A stretch of DNA of 64,000 nt from JABDBL01 sp963845445 (GCA_963845445.1 CAWJSE010000002.1:248001-312000); one strand, 5' to 3'. Numbered from the stretch's first letter, positions 34,605 through 45,252 are shown. The notes: generated by a model not told the origin, from the letters alone. A program made the numbers and translations.

Positions 34605-35483
34605 TTACAAAAGCTTGTGAAAAGTCGTCATTCGTAAAAATCCAAAATTCCTCTTTTTCGCTGAATCGGAAGCTGGAATACTGTAGTAATAACATTTACT
34701 CACCCATTCAGTATAAACATGTGGTGGCAATTTTACTGGACACGATTTAGCATCCGCACTTTTTACAGGTACATGTTGCAGTGGTTCGCCCGGTTTAAAT
34801 GCTCCGTTGGGACCGCCTGGCTGTGGTATAGAAGAGACTTCATAAAAGATTTTATTATCTTGTCTCTGTATGGATCCTCCATAAACGTCCTTGAAAGGTG
34901 TTCTAAAAACCTTAGCAAATTCTGATTCAGCGTTTTTTCTATCTTCGCTCGGAAAATAAGATTTTCCACCTACCCATGCCCGCGATAAGTCATCGTTTGT
35001 ACAAACCCAAGTATCGGCTGGCAATTCTGAATAATATATATTGGCTGGCTGGAAATAACAGTGTGTCATCCATGACTGCCTTTTCTCGCCCAGCATTTCC
35101 TTAACAGGATCGATATTGCGAAAATTTCTATTATCTTGGAGGACTAATTTTTCAAATGGCGAGAAAACATCAAAACTAACTCTGCCATGACCAGTGCCCA
35201 GTGAAGTAATCAAAACTCTTGATATGGGTGTTTTAAAAACTGATTGGTATTTTGGTTTTATCAATTGAGCAGACATTAATGCGAGAAGAAGGCCGGCTAA
35301 AAGAGTAATAAACAGCACTAACACTAAGGCTATCAATATACTCTTTGCAAAGAGCAGAATATTGTTTGTACTATTGTGTAAGTAACACGCTATCGCTTGT
35401 TTGTGTAAGTACGGTAAAGTACTTGTCAATAAAATGATGCCAACAATGAACAAAATCCAGAGAGTCATGAAATCTATATTCAT
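34605..35483 (-). CDS. Hypothetical membrane-anchored protein
   Basis: 292-residue protein of unknown family. Two hydrophobic helices near residues 6-24 (TLWILFIVGIILLTSTLPYL) and 44-72 (LFAKSILIALVLVLFITLLA) anchor a polar domain of about 215 residues. That domain has several Cys (WMTHCYFQ, VCTNDD, SCPVKLP, SKCYYY) and Tyr/Trp-rich segments, suggesting an exported domain with possible disulfides. No catalytic motif seen. Convergent with the gene at 33642. Confidence 0.7.
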   Translation of the reverse strand: MNIDFMTLWILFIVGIILLTSTLPYLHKQAIACYLHNSTNNILLFAKSILIALVLVLFITLLAGLLLALMSAQLIKPKYQSVFKTPISRVLITSLGTGHGRVSFDVFSPFEKLVLQDNRNFRNIDPVKEMLGEKRQSWMTHCYFQPANIYYSELPADTWVCTNDDLSRAWVGGKSYFPSEDRKNAESEFAKVFRTPFKDVYGGSIQRQDNKIFYEVSSIPQPGGPNGAFKPGEPLQHVPVKSADAKSCPVKLPPHVYTEWVSKCYYYSIPASDSAKKRNFGFLRMTTFHKLL

Positions 35484-35516
35484 TCTTAAAGATTAAAGCT
35501 CCTGGTTATGACAAAA

Positions 35517-37016
35517 CTATGTAGAACTAAGAGCAAAATCTATAAATGCTTGTTCAGGATCGGTAGAAACAAGTTTGACTTTTATTTTGTCTCCCACGTC
35601 CAAACCTTCTTCGCCCTCTACAATTTTACCTTCTACCGGTGGTTTGAATATTCGTACAAAAGTGCCACCATTTGTTACACCGGTAACTATGCCCTGATAA
35701 GTCTCGCCTATATGTTTACTTAAGAGGACTGCAGCAGCAACTTTTTGCATAGTGCGTTCCACCTTTTTAGCAGCATCTTCTCTTTCCGTGCAATGGGCTG
35801 CTATTTGATTGAGCTCATCTAGTTTATAAGGCTGTGCTTGTTTGTCCATTGCTGCCTTAAGTAATCTTTGCATGATTAAATCGGGGTAGCGGCGATTGGG
35901 TGCGGTTGCATGGGTATAATCGCGCACGGCTAAAGCAAAGTGTCCTGCGTCTTTCTGTCCAGGAATTTCTACCACGTACTGGCCGCGCCCTAGCAGTTTA
36001 ACGATAGTCAAGGATAAATCAGGAAAACGCTCTGGATCAGCTTCTTTGCGCTTCAATAAAAATAAGGCCAAGGCTTTAGCATCAGGTTCAGCCGGTAAGC
36101 TTTCACCATGGGCAGTAGCTACTTGTACTATTTTGTCCCAACGTTCTGGTGTTTTTACTATGCGTCTGATGGATGGGATCTTATTTTCTTCTAAAGAATG
36201 TGAAACAGCGATATTGCTAACAACCATAAAATTTTCAATTAAATCTCTGGCCGAATTATCTTCTACGAGTTCTAAATCTAAAACTTCTCCTTTAACAGCT
36301 ATGGGAATGGCTTCTATGGTGGACAAATACAAAGAGCCTTGCTCTTGGCGCTTTTTATAAATAAGTTGTTTGACTTTACATTGTAAAAGAAGTTGTTCAG
36401 CCAAACCGCTTATACTGTTAATTTGCTCTGGCGGGTTGCCACCACCCGTAAGCCACGTACCCACTGTTTTGTAATCAAGCTTTGCCTTATTACGTACTAA
36501 GCCCTTATAAACATCGCTTTTTATGATATCGCCTTTAGTATCAACCACTAAATCAATGATAATTGCCTCTCTGTCCTTATTTGCCACCAATGAAGTGAGA
36601 TCAAATGACAACTCATCAGGTAGCATTGGATAAGTGACAATGCCGGTATAAACAGAAGTAGTATTGTTGTAAGCATGTTTGTCTATAGCCGAATCCGTAG
36701 CGACAAAAGAATCAACATCAGCGATGGCCACCATTGTTCTTACGTTACCATCTTCAAGGCGTTGGCAATACTCTACTTGATCCAAATCTTTTGAATCAGG
36801 ATTATCTATCGATGACCAAAGTAGTGAGCGTAAATCTTTGGCAGATGGTTGAGGCTTATGATCTTTACTTGTAATTGATTGTATTTCTTGCTTAACAGCG
36901 CTCTCGAAATCAGGTAAAAATCCACCTTTAAGCATCTCTGTGTGTGCGCGGGCAACCAAATCTAAGTTGCCACCAATACTTGTAGTGGACGAAATTTTGT
37001 TGACTTTATTTGACAT
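35517..37016 (-). CDS. RNase II/R family exoribonuclease
   Basis: RNB-domain 3'-5' exoribonuclease of 499 residues, the short type found in cyanobacteria rather than the 700-800-residue RNase R. The catalytic Asp cluster is in SIDNPDSKDLDQ near residues 71-82, followed by VAIADVDSFV and the conserved arginine/tyrosine region RDYTHATAPNRRYPDL-like sequence near residue 370. A C-terminal S1-like domain is visible (YQGIVTGVTNGGTFVRIF). N-terminal cold-shock domains are missing, which is normal for the short form. Confidence 0.9.
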   Translation of the reverse strand: MSNKVNKISSTTSIGGNLDLVARAHTEMLKGGFLPDFESAVKQEIQSITSKDHKPQPSAKDLRSLLWSSIDNPDSKDLDQVEYCQRLEDGNVRTMVAIADVDSFVATDSAIDKHAYNNTTSVYTGIVTYPMLPDELSFDLTSLVANKDREAIIIDLVVDTKGDIIKSDVYKGLVRNKAKLDYKTVGTWLTGGGNPPEQINSISGLAEQLLLQCKVKQLIYKKRQEQGSLYLSTIEAIPIAVKGEVLDLELVEDNSARDLIENFMVVSNIAVSHSLEENKIPSIRRIVKTPERWDKIVQVATAHGESLPAEPDAKALALFLLKRKEADPERFPDLSLTIVKLLGRGQYVVEIPGQKDAGHFALAVRDYTHATAPNRRYPDLIMQRLLKAAMDKQAQPYKLDELNQIAAHCTEREDAAKKVERTMQKVAAAVLLSKHIGETYQGIVTGVTNGGTFVRIFKPPVEGKIVEGEEGLDVGDKIKVKLVSTDPEQAFIDFALSST

Positions 37017-37262
37017 GGCCGTTTGGATTCCCTTGCTGAAATGGAATTTAAATCAGACAATCGATTTCAATTACTTTATCTTTTATCTTTAATACATTAC
37101 ACTCAATTATAGAGCAAATAGCAAATACTACTAATATTGGATTAAGACCCCCTCAAAATCATATTCAGACTTGGTAAATTATTGCAAGTTAGTTATCATG
37201 AACAGATCTAGCCTAATAGCAAGGCAGGCTATGCACAAGTATTTTGCCGACAATTCAAGTAC

Positions 37263-38927
37263 ATGGACAAAGTGCTATCTTTATTACATATGGTAAACAA
37301 TGGTCTATTTTTTACATGCGTCTTTGTCCTGGTAATAATAGGTCTCATTGCTTTAGTGCGACCCTTATGGGTATGGAAAAAATTAGCGATTAAGGCCATG
37401 CAAGCCTATATGAAAGGTAATCATTCAAGTGCCTTAGCATTAAGTACCAGTGCCATCAAATTAAATTCCAAAGCAAGTTTGCCTTATAGTATCCGTTCTC
37501 TTGCCTACACTGCTCTGGGCGAATTTGATTTGGCTATCAGTGACGCAGATAATGCAGTAAAATTTGCATCTAATTCTTATGAAGGCTATCACAGTCGTGC
37601 GTTAGCTCTATCGCGTCTGGGAAAGCATGAGGAATGTATAGATGATCTTACCAAGGCGCTTAATACTCAGGGCTTTGAGTCGCCTCCCAACCCAGGAGTT
37701 TTATACGATTTAAGAGCTTTAGAATTTTATGAAATTGGCAATTTTAAAGCTGCCCGTGCCGATTTTGATTTGGCAATTAGGCTGATGCGTAATTCCGGTT
37801 CATCTTATTATGGTAGAGCAAAAGCGCTCATGCGGCTGAATGAAAATGAACTGGTGCTTAGCGACCTAGGTAAGGCTATACAGTTTGGGGACGCCAGCGT
37901 GCAATTAGCTGCTCTCAATGACCGCATAAAAATCTTTATGGATACCAATCAACTAGAGAAGGCATTGCCAGACCTTAGCGAAGTTATTGCCCGTTCGGTC
38001 AATGATGCAGATGCACTGGCAAATAGAGCCAAAGTTTATTCTTTCATTGGCGAATACGAAAAAGGGCTTGCCGACGTTAGTGCGGCCATTGAGATTTGTC
38101 CAGAGCGATGCTCTTTATATATTTGTCGGGGCAAAATGTACCTTGATAAAAATATATTTGCCCATGCAGTGTCAGATTTTTCTGAGGCTATAAGAATAGA
38201 TCCTCGTTTAAAAGAAGCCTATTCGTTGCGGGCCCAGGCATATACTAAGTTAAAAGCTTTTTCGAAAGTAAAAGATGATTTGACCATGCTCTGCCAATTG
38301 GATCCCAATGCCTGGATTTATGAAACTCGCGGCGTAATCCTAAGCAATGAGCATAAATATGAGCAGGCTATTGCAGATTTTACAAAAGCTATTGAGCTAG
38401 GTGGCAGTTCAAACAAAGTGTATAACTATCGAGCGATTGCTTGTATACACACTAAGCAGTACGAACAAGCTCTTTCTGACTGCAATATGGCACTAGAATT
38501 AGATTGTGCTGATTCCAATCTTCACGCTATTCGAGCAAGAATATATAGCGAAATGGGAGAATATGATCAATCTCTGGCGGCAGCGGAAACTGCTTTAGAG
38601 CATGATCCATCTTCTGCTCTAGCTCATGGCATAAAAGCGCTTTCTTTGTTGAAATTAGGGCAAGCAGCAGAAAGCTTGCCATGGGTAAACAAAGCAATCG
38701 AATTGGATGACAGTTTTGGTCTTTTTTATCGCACGCGCGCCCTTGCTTATGTTGACTTAGGTCAACTCGAGCGGGCCTTGAATGAATTAAACCTTGGTAT
38801 TAGCAAAGCGCCTGACGAAGCAGAATTGTTGCGTTATCGTGCCGAAATCTACGATAAACTAGGCAGATTGGACTTTGCGGCTGAAGACAGGGAAAAGTTG
38901 GCAGAGCTGAACTATACTAATCAGTAA
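37263..38927 (+). CDS. Membrane-anchored TPR protein
   Basis: 554-residue protein with an N-terminal membrane helix (residues 15-36, LFFTCVFVLVIIGLIALVRP) followed by around a dozen or more TPR units through to the C-terminus, for example AYTALGEFDLAISDADNAVK, EHKYEQAIADFTKAIEL and LGQLERALNELNLGISK. The repeats would act as a protein-interaction scaffold attached to the membrane. The start ATG at 37263 has no ribosome binding site, so leaderless or alternative initiation is possible. The preceding 246 bases, divergent with the RNB gene, show nothing firm. Confidence 0.85.
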   Translation: MDKVLSLLHMVNNGLFFTCVFVLVIIGLIALVRPLWVWKKLAIKAMQAYMKGNHSSALALSTSAIKLNSKASLPYSIRSLAYTALGEFDLAISDADNAVKFASNSYEGYHSRALALSRLGKHEECIDDLTKALNTQGFESPPNPGVLYDLRALEFYEIGNFKAARADFDLAIRLMRNSGSSYYGRAKALMRLNENELVLSDLGKAIQFGDASVQLAALNDRIKIFMDTNQLEKALPDLSEVIARSVNDADALANRAKVYSFIGEYEKGLADVSAAIEICPERCSLYICRGKMYLDKNIFAHAVSDFSEAIRIDPRLKEAYSLRAQAYTKLKAFSKVKDDLTMLCQLDPNAWIYETRGVILSNEHKYEQAIADFTKAIELGGSSNKVYNYRAIACIHTKQYEQALSDCNMALELDCADSNLHAIRARIYSEMGEYDQSLAAAETALEHDPSSALAHGIKALSLLKLGQAAESLPWVNKAIELDDSFGLFYRTRALAYVDLGQLERALNELNLGISKAPDEAELLRYRAEIYDKLGRLDFAAEDREKLAELNYTNQ

Positions 38928-38967
38928 GCATTTATTAGTCGGAGTTAATATTAAGCGCGGCTCGTCG

Positions 38968-39684
38968 TCAATTAGATATTTCTTCTGAATAAGTTTCGAT
39001 AATAATAGTGGTTGCACCCTGAATTCTTAATTCATCTTGCTGTAGCGAAAACTTTGCCGTTTCTAGGTCTGCAACGGCTTCTTTATCTTCTTGGACAGGC
39101 ATAGCCTTAAGCATTTTTGCAATTTCTATTGTCATGAATAAATCTTCTAAAGCATCATGCGCTCCGGCAGTATTGATGCCAAAATACTCGGCCACGCTGG
39201 CTAATTTGAAGTTGGGTAAACCCGAATTGTTACCTAATCTGCGTTTAGCGCAGGTGTATATATCTAACCATGGGACTTGATATGGTGCATTTATATTATT
39301 TTGTCTGTTCCACATTAAAGCCAGAAATTCAAGGTCGAATTGGCAGTTATAGCCCGCAAATCTGCCTGTTTGTCCTCTCAAGCGGGCAAACTGGTGCAAA
39401 GCGGCGGCAACGGACTCCTCTTCGGGTGCGTTTTGCAAGTCGTGCCATTTTAATTGGTTTATAGACAGTGCATATTCTGTTATTTCTAGTTCGGGATGTG
39501 GCTTTAGATAGCTCATGAAATAACCTTGTGTCTTAAAGTCCAAATCGGTTATTACAGCTGCTATTTGCAAAATAGAATGTTTGGTAGGATACAATCCTCC
39601 TGTTTCCAGGTCTACAAATAGATAGTGGTCATTGTTCGCATTGGTATGATATTGAGAGAAGCCTTCTGTATCGTCCTTGGTCAT
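38968..39684 (-). CDS. DEDD-type 3'-5' exonuclease
   Basis: DnaQ/RNase T-superfamily exonuclease, 238 residues. Exo I is FVDLETGGLYPTKHSILQIA (Asp and Glu), Exo II is YNCQFDLEFL (Asp), and Exo III is GAHDALEDLFMT (His and Asp), giving the DEDDh set. It stands alone, without a polymerase domain, so it could be a proofreading epsilon-like subunit or an RNA-trimming enzyme. AGGAG lies seven bases before the ATG. The last 50 residues are a Glu-rich tail beyond the fold. Confidence 0.88.
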   Translation of the reverse strand: MTKDDTEGFSQYHTNANNDHYLFVDLETGGLYPTKHSILQIAAVITDLDFKTQGYFMSYLKPHPELEITEYALSINQLKWHDLQNAPEEESVAAALHQFARLRGQTGRFAGYNCQFDLEFLALMWNRQNNINAPYQVPWLDIYTCAKRRLGNNSGLPNFKLASVAEYFGINTAGAHDALEDLFMTIEIAKMLKAMPVQEDKEAVADLETAKFSLQQDELRIQGATTIIIETYSEEISN

Positions 39685-39893
39685 TTACTGCTCCTAATTG
39701 TGACTTTCGGTCAACTTTCTTTTTGATATTATCGCCTTAAACGGTGGTATGAATGGGAAATATCCCATTTACTAGTAAGTTATTATCTTGTACTAAGCAT
39801 AAATATTAGCTAAACTAGGTACAATTGTTGATCGCAACTTATTCAATACCTGCTCAGTCTGTCTCTATTACTCGGATTTTTGCTAAAAACTTA

Positions 39894-39922
39894 TTGACAC
39901 CAGATTCAGTGTATAGTCTAAT
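39894..39922 (+). promoter_or_regulatory. Sigma-70-type promoter of smc
   Basis: A perfect TTGACA (39894-39899) and TCTAAT (39917-39922, one mismatch to TATAAT) are exactly 17 bases apart. Transcription would begin near 39929, giving a short leader before the TTG start of smc at 39953. It is the best promoter match on the plus strand of this region and suits a smc-scpA-scpB-ispD operon. Confidence 0.6.
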
Positions 39923-39952
39923 TCGGGCTGTTGGTCGGAGAAAAAACGCCCC

Positions 39953-42900
39953 TTGCGCATTAAAGAAATCGAACTTGACAACTTTAAATCGTTTGGTAAG
40001 CACACTGTAGTGCCCATACTAGGGGGCTTTACGACCATATCAGGACCAAATGGCTCTGGTAAGTCGAATATCATTGATAGCTTATTATTTGCCCTTGGCT
40101 TATCTTCTACGCGGTCGATGCGGGCAGAAAGGCTTCCTGACCTCTTAAACAATTTGAGTGGACGCAACGACGCCAAAGTTACTGTGCGTTTCACTAATGA
40201 CGCTGGTGAAGAATTAGAAGTAACCAGACGTATCAAAGTAAAAGAAAATAGCTATAACAGCACGTATGTATTAAATGGTAAGGTAACTACGCTTACGGAT
40301 ATACATGACGCGCTGATGAAATATAACGTCAGCCCGACTGGCTTTAATGTCATTATGCAAGGAGATGTCACAGGCATTGTTACCATGTCAGGCACTGAGC
40401 GGCGTAAAATCATTGACGAGTTGGCTGGTGTAGCAGAATTTGACAGACGCATTGAGCAGGCTAGAAATGAGCTCGAAGCAACCGCCAATAAGATAGAAGA
40501 ACAAAAGATTATCTTAGGCGAAATAGTCACTCGTCTGGAAGCCTTGCGCATAGACCGCGATCAAGCACTTAAATATTTAGCTCTTAAAGACGAAAAAGAA
40601 GCCAAAGAAAAGGAGCTCATTTTTAGTCGCTATCAAGAACTAGAAGCAACAATCGCCAAAGAGAAGCAAGAATTAGACAAACTAAAGGCTAAAGAAGTTG
40701 AGCTAGCAATAAATCTTGAATCGACTGAATTAGGCTTGCTCAGCTTGCGAGCAGAAATGACTCGTATAGATCAAGAGATAAAAGAGAAAGGTGGTAATGA
40801 GCAATTATTGTTACGGCAAGAATTAGAAAACACCCGCGGTGAATTAACACGTGAAGACAATAAGCTTTCTAATTTAAATGCCGTCATTGAAGAAAAAAAC
40901 AAATTGGCTAAAAACCTCACCAGCCAAATAAGAAGCATTGAAAAACATATTAATGAGTTAAAGAAACAGAACAAGCAACATTTAGCTGACAAAGAGGCTG
41001 TAGATGTTGGTCTTATGGAGAAGCAAGGTGTATTTCAAGCAGTCATGGCTGAAATCGAAATGCTGAGACAAGAAAAGGACCGCTCTTCAGACAAAGTAAC
41101 GACATTGCACCTTGATTTGCAAAAGCTGCAAGATCAAAAGCATAAAATCGAATTGCGCCAAGCAGAACTGCAATCGAGACGCACTCATTTGGAAAACGAA
41201 AGCAAAGGATCCAGAGATAGATTATCTACTATGCTCGAAAAATCCTTTGGTCTAAAGTCCATGGTTGCCTCACTGGAAAATTCTTTTCAGGATCAAGAAG
41301 CTATAGTGCTGGGCATGGAACGTGGTGTCAAGCAATTGGATGACGAGATAGAATCTACCGTCCAAGAAATCGAATCTAAGAGACTAGCCCTTGAGTCCAT
41401 AAACAAGCGCATTGTCCAACTAGAAACAACCAAAGAAGTAGTTGGTGAGTCTGGCTATGGTCGAGCCATTGAATTTTTACTTTCTAAAAAATTAACCGGA
41501 CTACATGGCACCATAGGTCAATTAGGCAAAGTAGATAGTCAATACGAAAGAGCCCTAGAAATAGCTATTGGTGCCAAACTAGGTCACTTAGTGGTTGACG
41601 ATGATGAAGTTGCCCAGAAGGGTATTGAACTGCTTAAAAAGCACCAGGTAGGCCGAGCAACTTTTATTCCGCTCAATAAAATTTCCGTTCAACCCCCGGG
41701 ACTTTTACCCAATCATGCTGGTGTAATTGACTTTGCCTATAATCTTGTCGATTTCAATCCTAAATTCACTAAAGCTTTTCAATATGCTTGCGGACAAACA
41801 GTAGTGGTGCAGAACATAGATGTTGCTCGGCGATTGATAAACCATGTCAGGATGGTAACTCTGGAAGGCGAATTATTTGATAAATCTGGAGCAATGACTG
41901 GCGGCAATGAAAAGTCTAAGTTGCATTTTACAAGCAAAGGCGAATCGGATCTGGTTGTAGTAAAGCAAACTGCTGCTAGCTTGAGTGAGCAAATAGTTGG
42001 CTTGCAAGAAACCCTTAAAGAGTTAAAGGTCAGTGCCCAAGAGGATAAAGATAAGTACAATACGACCCGCACTCAATTTGCCCAACGGCAGTCGGAACTA
42101 GAAGAACGTCGTAAGCAGCTTATCGATTTAGAAAAAGACATGGAAGCGGCCAAACCGCAATTGCGCAAGCATGGCGAAGAAGTAGAATCCATTGATGCCG
42201 AATTAGAATCAATGGTCAAATCTATCAGCGATGTAAGTAAACAAATAAGTGAGATTGAAGACACTCTCCAAAACACTTTGGGTGAAGGTAATAGATCTAA
42301 GCTAGATAAACTTGTGCAAGAATCAGTTGATTTGCGTAGTGAAATTGAAAATATCGAAAGAGAAAAGCTTGAAATTCAACGCTTAGTTGATAAGGGAGAA
42401 ACTGAAGCGCAAGTTGAGGCCAGCAATCAGACAGCTTTGAACACGCAGCTTAATGCTATTAACCAGGAAATAGTTGGTTTAAGTGAACAAAAGCCGCAAT
42501 TTGAAGAGAATATCAAGAGATTCCACGAAGCTATTGCTTTGATGGAAAGTAAAGTGAAAGAATTATCGACCGAATTGGAAGACTTGCGTCAAGAAAAAGA
42601 AAAGGCTCACGAAGCAGTAACAGCAGGGGAAATTAAGCGCACTAAAATTGAACAAGACTTGCGTCACTTGGGAGAACAAGAGCAACAACGTAAACTACGT
42701 CAATATGATTTATTGAAAGAGCTTACCGCCATTCAAGAGCAAATAGAAGCAATTAAAGCTGCTAATCCTGACTTTCAGCCACTGTCACAAGCTAATGTCG
42801 AACAGCTTAAAAATCAAGTGGAAAAATTAGAGCGGCGTATGCGTGCCTTGGAACCAGTCAATATGAAAGCGCTCGACGAATACAATATTGCTGAAGAGAG

Positions 42901-43498
42901 ACATAATGAATTGCAAACCAACATTGATGTTTTACTCAACGAAAAATGCGAAGTTGAACAAAAAATTGCTGGATTTGACGAGCTTAAAAAGCGCACTTTT
43001 ATGGAAGCCTTTGATGCAATTAATACTAATTTCCAAGAAATATTTGCTGAATTATCTCGTGGTCACGGACGTTTAGAACTAGAAAATCCCGAAACACCAT
43101 TTACCGGCGGTTTAATTATTCGGGCTCAACCACGCGATAAGAAAATGCAACGGATTGAAGCTTTGTCTGGTGGTGAAAAATCGCTAACCGCATTATCCTT
43201 CGTCTTTGCTTTCCAGAGATACGCTCCGGCTCCATTTTATGCCTTTGATGAAGTGGATATGATGTTGGATGGCTCAAATGCAGAACGTTTGGCTAAAATG
43301 GTCAAAGCACAATCCGCCAGTGCACAATTTGTTGTCGTAAGCTTGCGTCGTCCGATGATTGAAAACGCCGATCATGCTATTGGCGTTTCTTTAAGATCGG
43401 ATGGATATTCCAAAGTAGTGGGCATTCAAGAGATCAAACTGCCTACAGAAGAAGAATTAGCCGCTCAAGAAAGCGAAAAACAAGCGGTCACCGCTTAG
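39953..43498 (+). CDS. smc: Chromosome segregation protein SMC
   Basis: Structural maintenance of chromosomes ATPase, 1181 residues, the core of bacterial condensin. Walker A is GPNGSGKSN near residues 32-40, the hinge lies about 515-670 (GYGRAIEFLLSKKLTGLHGT), coiled coils fill both sides, and the C-terminal head has the signature LSGGEKSLTALSF and Walker B YAFDEVDMMLD. The start is TTG at 39953 with GGAG 13 bases away, a weak site, perhaps limiting expression. The gene is followed by scpA and scpB, the other condensin parts. The frame is intact across 3.5 kb. Confidence 0.97.
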   Translation: MRIKEIELDNFKSFGKHTVVPILGGFTTISGPNGSGKSNIIDSLLFALGLSSTRSMRAERLPDLLNNLSGRNDAKVTVRFTNDAGEELEVTRRIKVKENSYNSTYVLNGKVTTLTDIHDALMKYNVSPTGFNVIMQGDVTGIVTMSGTERRKIIDELAGVAEFDRRIEQARNELEATANKIEEQKIILGEIVTRLEALRIDRDQALKYLALKDEKEAKEKELIFSRYQELEATIAKEKQELDKLKAKEVELAINLESTELGLLSLRAEMTRIDQEIKEKGGNEQLLLRQELENTRGELTREDNKLSNLNAVIEEKNKLAKNLTSQIRSIEKHINELKKQNKQHLADKEAVDVGLMEKQGVFQAVMAEIEMLRQEKDRSSDKVTTLHLDLQKLQDQKHKIELRQAELQSRRTHLENESKGSRDRLSTMLEKSFGLKSMVASLENSFQDQEAIVLGMERGVKQLDDEIESTVQEIESKRLALESINKRIVQLETTKEVVGESGYGRAIEFLLSKKLTGLHGTIGQLGKVDSQYERALEIAIGAKLGHLVVDDDEVAQKGIELLKKHQVGRATFIPLNKISVQPPGLLPNHAGVIDFAYNLVDFNPKFTKAFQYACGQTVVVQNIDVARRLINHVRMVTLEGELFDKSGAMTGGNEKSKLHFTSKGESDLVVVKQTAASLSEQIVGLQETLKELKVSAQEDKDKYNTTRTQFAQRQSELEERRKQLIDLEKDMEAAKPQLRKHGEEVESIDAELESMVKSISDVSKQISEIEDTLQNTLGEGNRSKLDKLVQESVDLRSEIENIEREKLEIQRLVDKGETEAQVEASNQTALNTQLNAINQEIVGLSEQKPQFEENIKRFHEAIALMESKVKELSTELEDLRQEKEKAHEAVTAGEIKRTKIEQDLRHLGEQEQQRKLRQYDLLKELTAIQEQIEAIKAANPDFQPLSQANVEQLKNQVEKLERRMRALEPVNMKALDEYNIAEERHNELQTNIDVLLNEKCEVEQKIAGFDELKKRTFMEAFDAINTNFQEIFAELSRGHGRLELENPETPFTGGLIIRAQPRDKKMQRIEALSGGEKSLTALSFVFAFQRYAPAPFYAFDEVDMMLDGSNAERLAKMVKAQSASAQFVVVSLRRPMIENADHAIGVSLRSDGYSKVVGIQEIKLPTEEELAAQESEKQAVTA

Positions 43499-43543
43499 TA
43501 TGATCCCCCTAAAAAATTCCCCTAAATTTATCCCTAATTAATC

Positions 43544-44428
43544 ATGGCCAGTATGCTAGAAAATAATACGGACAATGGAGATCAAAGAATTCAGCTGCTA
43601 AAGCAAGCATCTACTAGTGCGCAGTCTATTTCATTGTCTGCAGCCTTAGAGGTAGCCGGCGGTATCGAATTTATTGTTCAACTAGCTGAGAAAGGTGAAA
43701 TTGACCCTAAAGACGTCGATATTATTTATGTAACTGACAAATTTTTACAAGCCATAGCTGCTGCTCCCAAAGAGAATTTGCGACAAAGCGGCAAAGTGAT
43801 CTTTCACGCTTCAGTTCTTTTGAGAATGAAAGCAGAGGCGTTGTTGGCCAACAAGTCTTTGACCAATGTAAGCGATGATTATTTGGAATTTGACGAAGAC
43901 GGTGGCGAGTTTATTTATGATTCAGATAAAAATCTAATTGCTAGGCAAATCACTTTGGTGGACCTGGAAAAGGCTCTTATTCGTCGAGTGGCGAACAAAG
44001 CTAATAGACCGCGCAAAGTCACTCTAGACGAATTGATTGCTGCTCTAAGAGAAGCCGAGCGCATTGAAAAATTACGTGTGGAACGTGCTCCAAAGGTGCG
44101 GATTCAAATGGATGGCATGCATGCTATCAATGACGTAGACGATATCTTAGATTTAGCGCATGATGAAGGAATTGAGGTAACGATTGATAAAGTAGAACGA
44201 ATCTTGATAAATCAGTTTTTGCCGGGACAAAGTCTGGGTTTGCTAGACCTGGTGGTGAGACTTGGACAAAAATCAGACTGGGTGGACGCATTTCTAGCTG
44301 TATTATTTTTAGCGAATGCCGGTAAAATAACTCTTGAGCAAGAGTCCTTTTATGGACCACTGAGCATAATGCGCATGAACGAAATCAAAGAGGCTAACAA
44401 TTTGACTAAACAAATGGAGGCTTCATGA
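43544..44428 (+). CDS. scpA: Segregation and condensation protein A
   Basis: Kleisin subunit of condensin bridging the SMC heads, 294 residues. The N-terminal SMC-binding part contains the family pattern VQLAEKGEIDPKDVDIIYVT; the middle is acidic (YLEFDEDGGEF) and the C-terminus is a winged-helix with the pattern DAFLAVLFLANAGKITLEQE, the normal ScpA end. It begins 45 bases after smc and its stop overlaps scpB by four bases. No convincing ribosome binding site precedes the ATG at 43544. Confidence 0.93.
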   Translation: MASMLENNTDNGDQRIQLLKQASTSAQSISLSAALEVAGGIEFIVQLAEKGEIDPKDVDIIYVTDKFLQAIAAAPKENLRQSGKVIFHASVLLRMKAEALLANKSLTNVSDDYLEFDEDGGEFIYDSDKNLIARQITLVDLEKALIRRVANKANRPRKVTLDELIAALREAERIEKLRVERAPKVRIQMDGMHAINDVDDILDLAHDEGIEVTIDKVERILINQFLPGQSLGLLDLVVRLGQKSDWVDAFLAVLFLANAGKITLEQESFYGPLSIMRMNEIKEANNLTKQMEAS

Positions 44429-45249
44429 GCTTAAAATCCCGGGTTGAGGCAGTATTATTTCTGACCGATAAACCAGTGGTAGCGGCTGTAGTGGCTAAAC
44501 TGGTTAATGAAGATGTGCAATTGGTTAGACAGGCGATAATGCAACTCATTTATGATTATGAGCAGCGCGACTGTGCTTTAGAAATATCAGATGATGATGA
44601 CGGCTATATGATGCAGGTTAAAGATGAGTTTGCCAATCTGGCCAATGATTTGGCGCCCATTGACTTACCTGTAGCTGTTGTGCGTACTCTATCTGCTATA
44701 GCTATAAAACAACCGGTAATGCAATCAGAGATTGTACGCATCCGTGGGGCGGGCGCCTACGAACACATAACTACATTATTGGAAAAAGAACTAATCACTA
44801 AGAAAGAAGAAGGCAGATCTCATTTGCTCAGTACTACAAAGAAATTTCAAGAATATTTTAGACTTTCACAAGATGCAAAGGCATTGCGTAATCAACTTAA
44901 AGATCAGGATAAGGAAGTAAAACTGGATGAGCTTGACCAGCAGTTGGAGCTACCGCTAGAAAACGAATTAGCGCTTCAATCTGTTGGCACAGAAATTACG
45001 CCTAAGGCAATGCAAACAGAAATAGACGCTGTGGAAGGTACAGTAGATCCAGAGACTGCTTCAATCGAAAATGAAGCAATCAATCAGAGTGAAACTACTG
45101 CGCCTAATGTAGCTGACTGGTCGGATAATGAGGAAGAAGCGGTAAGTATTGACACCAATGGCGGTTCATCCGATAAAAAGCCTCAAGCAAACGATAATAT
45201 GCATTCAACAGATAATCACTTTATGGCAGCGCCCACATCGATTAGTTAA
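44425..45249 (+). CDS. scpB: Segregation and condensation protein B
   Basis: ScpB, the KITE-type winged-helix partner that binds ScpA in condensin. Two winged-helix domains occupy about residues 1-155 (RVEAVLFLTDKPVVAAVVAK; VVRTLSAIAIKQPVMQSEIV and the RGAGAYEHITTLLEKELI pattern). The remaining 120 residues are a long acidic, Gln/Glu/Asn-rich tail not found in the shorter homologues. The start overlaps the scpA stop (ATGA), giving translational coupling, and ispD begins three bases after its stop. Confidence 0.93.
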   Translation: MSLKSRVEAVLFLTDKPVVAAVVAKLVNEDVQLVRQAIMQLIYDYEQRDCALEISDDDDGYMMQVKDEFANLANDLAPIDLPVAVVRTLSAIAIKQPVMQSEIVRIRGAGAYEHITTLLEKELITKKEEGRSHLLSTTKKFQEYFRLSQDAKALRNQLKDQDKEVKLDELDQQLELPLENELALQSVGTEITPKAMQTEIDAVEGTVDPETASIENEAINQSETTAPNVADWSDNEEEAVSIDTNGGSSDKKPQANDNMHSTDNHFMAAPTSIS

Positions 45250-45252
45250 ACA

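Noticed and set aside
44990..45240. ScpB C-terminal tail as a separate gene
   Set aside because: It is in frame and continuous with ScpB and lacks its own start signal.
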